NCBI RefSeq assembly: GCF_001940245.1
Contig: NZ_MJIG01000004.1
Location: forward strand, 992,001-1,056,000
Source of the DNA: Anaerostipes sp. 992a
GTDB taxonomy: Bacteria; Bacillota; Clostridia; Lachnospirales; Lachnospiraceae
Length of the DNA: 64,000 nt
Reading direction: 5' to 3'
Below the pieces are notes generated by a model. It was not told the origin of the DNA and did not search any database. It saw only the letters and a list, made by a program, of their open reading frames with translations. Within the stretch, counting starts at the first letter, position 1. Every line of letters begins with the position of its first letter. The position numbers and the translations under genes are program-made. Shown piece after piece: positions 33,292 to 40,493 of this stretch.

Positions 33292-35331
33292 CTATAAAAG
33301 CTGACATATCATATTTTTTATATTCTCAGCAGTTTCTGATTTCCATATCATTTCTTCATTTTCACTTTCGGAAAAAATCGTCATAATATCATTGAGCAAT
33401 CGAATATGTGCTTTATGGTCCTGTGCAGATAATGTCAAAATAATTTTTGCATACCTCTTCTTTCCATCCAATGCCGTAAACTCAATCGGCTTTTTAAATA
33501 CAGTAAGCTCAATTCCCATTTTATTCGCTCCATGCTCAATTTCTGAATGTGCCAGAAATACGTGCTTGGTAATAAACATATAGGGACCATACTGCTTTGT
33601 TTTCTGGATAATGCTGTCAATATAAGACTGCTTGATGAATTTCTCATTCAAAAGAGTTTCTCCTGAAATCTGTACGGCATTCTCCCAGGGCATGCTGTCT
33701 TTTACGATATGGATATATGATTTTTGTAGCATTTCCTGAATCCCCTTTTGTGAACTTCCCCTTTTTACATACTTTTTCAATGAAGTTTTTGAAAAATGTT
33801 CCATCAGTTCTGCCTTAAACTCTTTTAAATTTTTCTCTGTCATATATTTGGATGCAATTTCCGTAATCTGTGTAATATTCACATGATTGCTGTACTCATA
33901 CTTCATACACTTTTTCAACACTGTCATACGATCATTGTCTGTTAGAATCGGATGTACCAATATTAGGTTTTTCTCCTCTTCTATGACAACTGTGGAAATT
34001 ACAACATTATAATTATGCTGTTTTTGATAATCTTTCAAAGAACGGATATCTACCGTTTCCGCATTTGGAACTAATGTTTTGATTTCACCTCGTATCATGT
34101 TCGCTGTGCTCAACCCATTTGGACATACGATCAGAACTCTTAACTGCTCTTCCTGCTGCTGTCCTGATGTAATAAATGCTCCAAAATGTAATGTAAGATA
34201 TGCAATCTCCCCATCTGGAATCGGAACTCCAATCTCTTTTTCTAAATACTTGCAGGCTCTTGCTGTAACTTCAAACAAATCTCCATACTCACTTTTAATG
34301 TTATCAAGCATTGGATTGGCCAACTGTACTCCATATCGATAACGGTATAGAGAAGTTTTTAAATGTGCAGCGATTGCCTGTACTAATTCATCTTCTTTGG
34401 AAAAACCGATTCCGGTAATTCTGGAAAATGCTTCTACTAATATTCTGGAAAGCTTTTGCGTCTCCTGCCCTGTTTTTTCATTCATAAAATCAACTGGGAT
34501 ACTTTGTATCCTGGAACCCAGTAAATGCAAAGCCAAGTATAATCGTTCACTTTCATCTAATTCCTCAAATCGCTTAGATACCATTTCATATTCTTTGGTA
34601 TACATAATCTCAGATTTTTCATCTTCTGAAAATTCCAAAATATCTGTACGATTATCGATAGTTGAAAAGAACACCGCAATGGTATATAACGTCCCCTGTA
34701 CATATTGGACATCTAACGCGTTCTCAATGTCCTTTAGTTTTTCAATAATCTGCTGTACTTTTTCGGGATCATCCAAAGGTAGAATCTCTTTCTTGTAAAA
34801 GTCAGCAATGGAACTGAAATAAGCAAAATAAATGCTTCGTTTCCGCACCAAGTCACCTACAATATGATATCCTTTTCCATTTTCATAAATAAGCTGCAGC
34901 TGATATTCGGAAATCACCTTCCCTGCCTCTTTCATATCATTAATGGTCGTGTTCCTGCTTACCTGACAAAGTTCCATAAAATCATCTAAAAAAAGATTTC
35001 TATTTCTTTGCAGAATGGAACAGATAATGATTTTGATTCTTTCAACCGGTGTAAAGACATAAGCCAGTTTGGGTGGAATCATCTTAAGCTTTGTGCGTAT
35101 TAACGTTTTCTGCTCTTCATCAATCCATATTCCCTTTTTTCGTTCAATTTCCAATGGAGTAAGCTCCTGTGCTTCCAGCCATTCATTAATTTTGCGTATA
35201 TCATAATATACGCTTCGTTTTGAAATTCCTTTTTCTTCTGCAAGCTGTACTACTGTCGTATATCCATCTTGATATAACAGATAATTCAGTATTTCATAAC
35301 ACCTTACATCCAGGTTATATATGATTGACAT
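33292..35331 (-). CDS. PRD-containing PTS-controlled transcriptional activator (MtlR/BglG type)
   Basis: 679 residues. In order: two N-terminal HTH regions (about 1-135, with EKGISKRSVYYDIRKINEWL and CQVSRNTTINDMK), two PRD domains (about 175-400, histidines in LHLLGSR, IAAHLKTSL and LTLHFGAFI), an EIIB-like domain (LIVCPNGLSTANMIRGEIK, near 405) and a C-terminal EIIA-like domain (KHVFLAHSEIEHG, near 595). It is phosphorylated by PTS proteins and activates its operon. The start region is duplicated (35327-35360), giving a second ribosome site and ATG upstream in another frame. Confidence 0.92.
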   Translation of the reverse strand: MSIIYNLDVRCYEILNYLLYQDGYTTVVQLAEEKGISKRSVYYDIRKINEWLEAQELTPLEIERKKGIWIDEEQKTLIRTKLKMIPPKLAYVFTPVERIKIIICSILQRNRNLFLDDFMELCQVSRNTTINDMKEAGKVISEYQLQLIYENGKGYHIVGDLVRKRSIYFAYFSSIADFYKKEILPLDDPEKVQQIIEKLKDIENALDVQYVQGTLYTIAVFFSTIDNRTDILEFSEDEKSEIMYTKEYEMVSKRFEELDESERLYLALHLLGSRIQSIPVDFMNEKTGQETQKLSRILVEAFSRITGIGFSKEDELVQAIAAHLKTSLYRYRYGVQLANPMLDNIKSEYGDLFEVTARACKYLEKEIGVPIPDGEIAYLTLHFGAFITSGQQQEEQLRVLIVCPNGLSTANMIRGEIKTLVPNAETVDIRSLKDYQKQHNYNVVISTVVIEEEKNLILVHPILTDNDRMTVLKKCMKYEYSNHVNITQITEIASKYMTEKNLKEFKAELMEHFSKTSLKKYVKRGSSQKGIQEMLQKSYIHIVKDSMPWENAVQISGETLLNEKFIKQSYIDSIIQKTKQYGPYMFITKHVFLAHSEIEHGANKMGIELTVFKKPIEFTALDGKKRYAKIILTLSAQDHKAHIRLLNDIMTIFSESENEEMIWKSETAENIKNMICQLL

Positions 35332-35348
35332 TTGCTACCTCCTGACAT
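35304..35348 (-). promoter_or_regulatory. Upstream mini-ORF created by a 17-base duplication at the PRD regulator start
   Basis: The 17-mer AGGAGGTAGCAAATGTC occurs twice in tandem (35360-35344 and 35343-35327 on the minus strand). The second copy supplies the ribosome site and ATG of the regulator. The first supplies another site and ATG (35348) in a different frame, which encodes 14 codons (MSGGSKCQSYITWM) and stops inside the regulator gene at 35304. Confidence 0.6.
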
Positions 35349-35440
35349 TTGCTACCTCCTTGCGCTTTCCATAATCTAATCATACCCAATGGACCAGAAA
35401 AAAGAAAGTCCAAGAAATGTACGAACCAAACCATAGAAAA

Positions 35441-35497
35441 TGCACAAATTATACAGTGCAAAAATGGAAAACTTTATATATTTTTATGTGCAAAAAT
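35441..35497 (-). promoter_or_regulatory. Activator-type promoter of the PTS operon with direct repeats
   Basis: Minus strand TATAAT (35453-35448) has no good -35. ATTTTTGCAC occurs twice (35497-35488 and 35465-35456), exactly 32 bases or three helical turns apart, and a related ATTTGTGCA lies at 35449-35441, a further 16 bases on. These are likely binding sites for the PRD activator. Confidence 0.5.
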
Positions 35498-35508
35498 TAG
35501 ACGCCTAT

Positions 35509-35547
35509 AAAAAAACAGTTCCGCAATAAAACTACGAAACTGCTTTT
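35509..35547. terminator. Hairpin with T-runs on both sides
   Basis: CAGTTCCG (35516-35523) pairs with CGAAACTG (35535-35542) with one mismatch; seven T follow on the minus strand and five on the plus strand. It lies in the 612-base gap between the regulator and hemerythrin genes. Confidence 0.55.
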
Positions 35548-35623
35548 TCTAATTCCATTAATCAATTCATAATATTATCATAGCCAAAATTAGCTTAGAA
35601 AAAAATATCCATAATTCAGAATA

Positions 35624-35661
35624 CAAAAAATCCCGCTCACACGAAGCGGGATTTCTTTTTT
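35624..35661. terminator. Bidirectional terminator hairpin
   Basis: AAATCCCGCT (35628-35637) pairs exactly with AGCGGGATTT (35645-35654), with TCTTTTTT on the plus side and TTTTTTGT on the minus side. Apart from these hairpins the 35349-35960 gap shows only AT-rich sequence and no supported gene. Confidence 0.75.
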
Positions 35662-35913
35662 ATTGAAAAGAGAGGATAAAAAATATATGAAAAACTATGT
35701 TTTTATTATATCCCAATCTACTCATAATTCAATTTCTTCCATATAAACTTTTCTAAACAAAGAATGAAATTATCTTAACTATTTTCTACAAATCTTAAGA
35801 CTCCCTGATTTTTGTTTACATCCTAAATAAGCTTAAGCTGTCATACCCTAGACAAACCTATAATTCTATCTTCTGTGGAAATGCTTCTCTTCTCCAATAC
35901 CATCATCTGTAAA

Positions 35914-35945
35914 GAAGCCAGCCGGTGTCTTCACCGTCTGACTTC
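35914..35945 (-). terminator. Terminator of the hemerythrin gene
   Basis: Minus strand GAAGTCAGACGGTG (35945-35932) pairs with CACCGGCTGGCTTC (35927-35914) with two mismatches around a four-base loop, 16 bases after the stop codon. Confidence 0.6.
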
Positions 35946-35960
35946 TTTTTCTCTCATCTG

Positions 35961-36386
35961 CTATAATATAGTTGGATTATTTCCCATATTGATGTAGCTT
36001 GCCACAGAACAGTCAAAACCTTTGATATGGCCATACAGCCAGTCAATCACATTCTTATTCACCGCCTGAACAAATGCATCCGTTGGTCCTTCTACTTCTT
36101 CTAACATCTCATAAAGCTCTTTAATGGAACTTTTAAATTCCTCATGTTTTTGTTTGTGCTCTTTGATTCCTGGGTAATCTACCTCTTCCTGCAGCTTTTC
36201 TTCTGCTCCAAAATGAAATTCTGTATAATCAGCCAGATAATCCAGCATCTTGATGGCTTCTAGCTTTCCGCCACCTTCTTCCACACATTTTACCAGCTTA
36301 TTGATCTTCTCAATTAATTCTTTATGCTGTCCGTCAATGACTTCATTCCCTGTTACTAAGCTTTCATCAAATTCTGCGTACATCAT
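35961..36386 (-). CDS. Bacteriohemerythrin
   Basis: 141 residues. Iron ligands of the four-helix bundle are visible: His in DGQHKEL (near 20), FHFGAEE (His near 56 and Glu), KQKHEEF (near 78) and WLYGHIKGFD (near 115), with Asp near 120. It binds oxygen reversibly at a di-iron site and may deliver or scavenge oxygen for the neighbouring FprA. ATG at 36386 has GGAGG at eight bases. It has its own promoter (36429-36456). Confidence 0.93.
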   Translation of the reverse strand: MMYAEFDESLVTGNEVIDGQHKELIEKINKLVKCVEEGGGKLEAIKMLDYLADYTEFHFGAEEKLQEEVDYPGIKEHKQKHEEFKSSIKELYEMLEEVEGPTDAFVQAVNKNVIDWLYGHIKGFDCSVASYINMGNNPTIL

Positions 36387-36428
36387 AATCACTTCCTCCT
36401 TGACAGATTATTTTTAATGCTATATAAA

Positions 36429-36456
36429 ATTATATCATTAAAATCGTCCAAGTCAA
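36429..36456 (-). promoter_or_regulatory. Promoter of the hemerythrin gene
   Basis: Minus strand TTGACT (36456-36451), 16-base spacer, TATAAT (36434-36429). Confidence 0.7.
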
Positions 36457-36465
36457 TTCGTAGTT

Positions 36466-37668
36466 TTATTTCATTGATTCAATCAACGCATCCGCAAGAG
36501 TTTCAAATTCCGGAGCATTAGATTCCCCGGCTGAAGAATTCACGCTTACCTGTGAGCCAAGTACTTTGCATTCTTTCAATTCTTCATTGATAAATTTCTT
36601 CATCAAACTTCCAGATTTGATTGCCCATGTGCCATTTTCAATCAAGCCGAAGGTACGCTTCTGGAAATTTAATATCTTCAGATGATGAAGGAAGTCATAC
36701 ATTAACGGATAAATGTTCAGATTATATGTAACAGATGCAAGTACGATATGACTATACTTAAATGCCTCTGCAACCAGATAGGATACATGCGTTTTTGATA
36801 CATCATATACTGATACATTTGTCATTCCTTTCTCACAAAGTCTGGATGCTAACTGCTGGGCAGCGGCTTCCGTGTTGCCATACATAGAAGCATATACAAT
36901 CAAAACCCCTTTTTCCTCTGGTTCATAGCGACTCCATTTGTCATGCTTATCGATAAAATATCCTAAATCTGTACGCCACACTGGACCATGGAGTGGACAA
37001 AACATCTGAATCGGAACTGTAGCTGCTTTTTTAAGCAAAAGCTGAACAAATGGACCATATTTTCCAACGATATTGGTAAAATATCTTCTGGCATCATCAA
37101 TCCAATCTCGATCAAAATCAACTTCATCATTAAAAAGCTTTCCATCTAAGGAACCAAAACTTCCAAAAGCATCTGCTGAGAAAAGCACTCCGTTAGTCGT
37201 ATCAAAGGTAACCATGGCTTCCGGCCAATGAACCATTGGCGCAGCTACAAATGTCACCGTATGTTTACCAAAGCATTTCGTATCTCCTTCTTTTACGATT
37301 TCTTTACGTCCCTCTACAACAAATCCAAACTGGTGCATAAACATAAATGCTTTCTCATTGCTAATGACCTTGCAGTTCGGATAACGAATCAGCACTTCTT
37401 CCATAGATGATGCATGATCCGGTTCCATATGATTCACTACCAGATAGTCAAGATCTGCTCCATTTAGGACTTCCTCTATATTTTTTAAAAATTCTCTACA
37501 TCCAGACCAATCCACTGTATCAAATAAAACCGTCTTCTCATCCATTAAAAGATAGGAATTATAGGATACACCTCTCGGAATTGGATGAATATTCTCAAAC
37601 AAATGAAGGCGTTTATCATTGACGCCGACCCAATATAAATCTTCTGTTACTTTTCTAACACAACCCAT
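36466..37668 (-). CDS. fprA: A-type flavoprotein FprA (rubredoxin:oxygen/NO oxidoreductase)
   Basis: 400 residues. A metallo-beta-lactamase-like di-iron domain (1-250; NHMEPDHASSMEEVL, VHWPEAM, DAFGSFG, FCPLHGPVW) is followed by a flavodoxin domain (about 255-400; IVYASMYGNTEAAAQ). FprA reduces oxygen to water or NO to N2O with electrons from rubredoxin. The gene directly follows the acyl-CoA dehydrogenase fusion, whose C terminus is a rubredoxin; this gives the likely electron donor. The pair lies next to hemerythrin. Confidence 0.94.
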   Translation of the reverse strand: MGCVRKVTEDLYWVGVNDKRLHLFENIHPIPRGVSYNSYLLMDEKTVLFDTVDWSGCREFLKNIEEVLNGADLDYLVVNHMEPDHASSMEEVLIRYPNCKVISNEKAFMFMHQFGFVVEGRKEIVKEGDTKCFGKHTVTFVAAPMVHWPEAMVTFDTTNGVLFSADAFGSFGSLDGKLFNDEVDFDRDWIDDARRYFTNIVGKYGPFVQLLLKKAATVPIQMFCPLHGPVWRTDLGYFIDKHDKWSRYEPEEKGVLIVYASMYGNTEAAAQQLASRLCEKGMTNVSVYDVSKTHVSYLVAEAFKYSHIVLASVTYNLNIYPLMYDFLHHLKILNFQKRTFGLIENGTWAIKSGSLMKKFINEELKECKVLGSQVSVNSSAGESNAPEFETLADALIESMK

Positions 37669-37697
37669 ATTCTAACCTCCAATACAATCTAAGATGT

Positions 37698-39614
37698 TTA
37701 TGCTGGAATAAAATTCGCTTTTTCTTCACCACAGTCTGGACAAGTCCATCCCTCTGGAAGATTCTTGTAGCTAGTTCCTGGAGGAATATCTGCATCTTCA
37801 TCACCGCGTTCTGGTATGTATTCATATCCACATCCAAGACATACATATCTGCCAACTGGTGCTGGCTTTGCTTCCTCCACTACTGCACGTTTCATTTTTA
37901 CCATCGGTGGTGCCGGTTTCTTCGGATTACCATCATCTAATGCTGCAGTTAATAATGGAAGAATCTCATTCACATCTCCTACAATACCGTAATCTGCATT
38001 TTTGAAAATCGGAGCATTGGCATTGGTATTGATTGCTACAATGGTTGAAGCATCCTTAATTCCTTTCAAATGCTGAATTGCTCCAGAAATACCGCAGGCG
38101 ATATAAAGGTTACCAGCAAACTTCTGACCACTCATGCCAACATAACGATCCAACGGTAGGTATTGTAATTGCTCCGCCACCGGTCTGGAACATCCGATTG
38201 CTGCACCTGCAGCTGCTGCTAAATCTCTCACCAGCTGCATATTCTCTTCGCTTCCAATTCCTTTTCCTGCGCTGACTACTCTTTCCGCTTGAGCAATCGG
38301 AGTATTGATATCGATTCCTACTGTAAAATCATGTCCATCTGCTTTTAATGCCTCTACCAGATTCGCTACGTTATCACTGGCATTTCCACCATTGAAGATT
38401 TTGGTTCTTCTTGTGCCGGTAACAGCTCCACTCTTTTTCTTACCTTTTGCCGGAGCAGCAGATGCCTTTGCTGCTTTTCCAAGAATATGGGCTGCAATTA
38501 CCACGTTCTGAATTTCATTGGTTCCTTCATATATTGTACAAATCTTCGCATCCCGATATGCTCTTTCTACATCCATTCCTTTCAGATAGCCAGTACCACC
38601 AAAAATCTGCAGTGCATCATTGACAATCTCCAGACATACATCTGATGCATATTTCTTAGCCATAGCTGCTTCCATACCATAAGGTTCATGGTGTTCCTTC
38701 AGCTCTGCCGCACTGTATACCAGAAATCTTGCTGCACGAAGCTTAGTAGCCATTTCAGCGACCTTAAACTGAATCGCTTGCAGTTGTGCAATCGGAGCAT
38801 TAAACTGCTCTCTTTCTTTTGCATATTCCACAGAAGCTTCATATGCTCCCTGAGCAATTCCTAGTGCCTGAGCTGCAATACCGATACGTCCTCCATCCAA
38901 TGTAGACATGGCGATCTTAAATCCCTGCCCTTCCTTGCCAAGAAGATTTTCTTTTGGAACTTTCACATTGTTAAAAAGTAGCTGAGCCGTTGCAGAAGAA
39001 CGGATTCCCATCTTGTCATAATGATCTCCAAAGGTAAATCCTTCCCAGCCTTTTTCTACGATAAAAGCACTGATTCCCCGAGTACCGATTCCAGGCGTAG
39101 TAACAGCAAAAATAACATAAATATCTGCCTCTCCGCCATTCGTAATGAATATTTTCTCTCCATTTAACAGATAATAATCACCACAAAGTTCTGCCGTCGT
39201 TTCCGTTCCACCTGCGTCAGACCCTGCATTTGGTTCTGTCAAACCAAATGCACCAAGTTTTTCTCCTTTTGCCAGCGGAATTAAATATTTCTGCTTCTGT
39301 TCTTCCGTACCATATGCGAAAATTGGATAGGTGCCAAGAGACACATGTGCGGATAAAATAACCCCAGTTCCGCCATCTACCCTGGATAATTCTTCAACCC
39401 CAATTGCATAACTTAAAATATCCTTTCCCATACCTCCATATTCTTCCGGATATGGAAGGCCAAGATATCCAAGAGCCCCAAATTCTTTCATCTGCTCTCT
39501 TGGAAATTCATTGTTTTGATCAAGCATAAATGCAATAGGCTTAATTTCCCGCTCTGCCCATTCACGAATTTTTGCTCTTAATTCTTCATGCTCCTGAGTC
39601 GTTTTAAAATACAT
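37698..39614 (-). CDS. Acyl-CoA dehydrogenase - EtfA FAD domain - rubredoxin fusion
   Basis: 638 residues with three parts. 1-380 is an acyl-CoA dehydrogenase ([15 protein letters not shown], catalytic Glu363 in YEGTNEIQ). After a Lys/Ala linker, about 401-565 matches the C-terminal FAD domain of EtfA ([40 protein letters not shown]). 588-638 is a rubredoxin with Cys592, Cys595, Cys625 and Cys628. The EtfA N domain and a separate EtfB are missing. The order suggests electrons flow from acyl-CoA through two FADs to rubredoxin and then to FprA. ATG at 39614 follows GAAGGAGGG. Confidence 0.9.
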   Translation of the reverse strand: MYFKTTQEHEELRAKIREWAEREIKPIAFMLDQNNEFPREQMKEFGALGYLGLPYPEEYGGMGKDILSYAIGVEELSRVDGGTGVILSAHVSLGTYPIFAYGTEEQKQKYLIPLAKGEKLGAFGLTEPNAGSDAGGTETTAELCGDYYLLNGEKIFITNGGEADIYVIFAVTTPGIGTRGISAFIVEKGWEGFTFGDHYDKMGIRSSATAQLLFNNVKVPKENLLGKEGQGFKIAMSTLDGGRIGIAAQALGIAQGAYEASVEYAKEREQFNAPIAQLQAIQFKVAEMATKLRAARFLVYSAAELKEHHEPYGMEAAMAKKYASDVCLEIVNDALQIFGGTGYLKGMDVERAYRDAKICTIYEGTNEIQNVVIAAHILGKAAKASAAPAKGKKKSGAVTGTRRTKIFNGGNASDNVANLVEALKADGHDFTVGIDINTPIAQAERVVSAGKGIGSEENMQLVRDLAAAAGAAIGCSRPVAEQLQYLPLDRYVGMSGQKFAGNLYIACGISGAIQHLKGIKDASTIVAINTNANAPIFKNADYGIVGDVNEILPLLTAALDDGNPKKPAPPMVKMKRAVVEEAKPAPVGRYVCLGCGYEYIPERGDEDADIPPGTSYKNLPEGWTCPDCGEEKANFIPA

Positions 39615-39693
39615 TATATTCCCTCCTTCACCGTTGCTATAATAAAATTGTAATTTTATAATTTTATTATATTCTAAATATAAGCTAATGTAT

Positions 39694-39707
39694 GTAACAA
39701 TAGTTAC
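39694..39707. promoter_or_regulatory. Palindrome upstream of the acyl-CoA dehydrogenase fusion gene
   Basis: GTAACAATAGTTAC has perfect 5-base arms around AATA. A minus-strand TATAAT lies about 20 bases nearer the gene. It is a candidate operator for a redox or oxygen regulator; no family is assigned. Confidence 0.35.
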
Positions 39708-39791
39708 GTATAAATCTTATTTTTTAATATTTTTCTGTTTTCTTATATATATTTTATTTTTTATCTGATAATAATGACTACTAAAATGAAC

Positions 39792-40493
39792 TTATTCCTG
39801 TTTTACCATACAATAGCCAATACCAATATGTGTCTGAATACACTTATTCAAGGGATCCTTCTTCTCAATCTTCTTCCTGACAGTTGCCACATGTACCCGA
39901 AGAGACGCGATGTCTCCTTCAAAAGAACTTCCCCAGATTTCTTTTGTGATATTAATATGTGTCAATACCCTTCCCATGTTCTTGGCTAAGAGGCATAAAA
40001 TCTTATATTCAATCGGCGTTACATGAATTTCTTCATTTTTTACATATACCGTCTGCATTTTGTAATCGATTTTCAGACTTCCATTTTGAAAAATCGGCTC
40101 TCCTCCCTGAAGATTATTCTGAAAATACATAATCCTTCGATAGGTTCCTCTGATTCTGGCAAGAAGCTCCGCTGTAGAAAATGGTTTTGTAACATAGTCA
40201 TCTGCCCCTGCATCCAAAGCATCAATCTTATCTTTATCATCACTTCTTGCACTAATTACAATAATTGGGACGGTTGACCAGGAACGTATCTTTTTTATCA
40301 CATCAACACCATCCATATCGGGCAGCCCCAGATCAAGAAGAATCAATTCCGGATACTGGGTGGCTGCCTCTATAATAGCTTGATCGCCACTTTTAGCTAT
40401 ACGATATTTATAATTTTCCATCTCCAGTGCTGTCGTGATCAAATTACGAATTGCAAAATCATCTTCTACTACTAAAATATTAGAATTACTCAT
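39792..40493 (-). CDS. kdpE: Response regulator KdpE
   Basis: 233 residues, OmpR type. The receiver has the acidic pair near 10-11 and phospho-Asp in LLDLGLPDMDG (near 54), Thr/Ser in ISAR and Lys in TKPF. The C-terminal winged helix ends in VRKKIEKKD...GIGYCMV. It overlaps kdpD by eight bases. It would activate the kdp genes under potassium limitation. Confidence 0.92.
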   Translation of the reverse strand: MSNSNILVVEDDFAIRNLITTALEMENYKYRIAKSGDQAIIEAATQYPELILLDLGLPDMDGVDVIKKIRSWSTVPIIVISARSDDKDKIDALDAGADDYVTKPFSTAELLARIRGTYRRIMYFQNNLQGGEPIFQNGSLKIDYKMQTVYVKNEEIHVTPIEYKILCLLAKNMGRVLTHINITKEIWGSSFEGDIASLRVHVATVRKKIEKKDPLNKCIQTHIGIGYCMVKQE

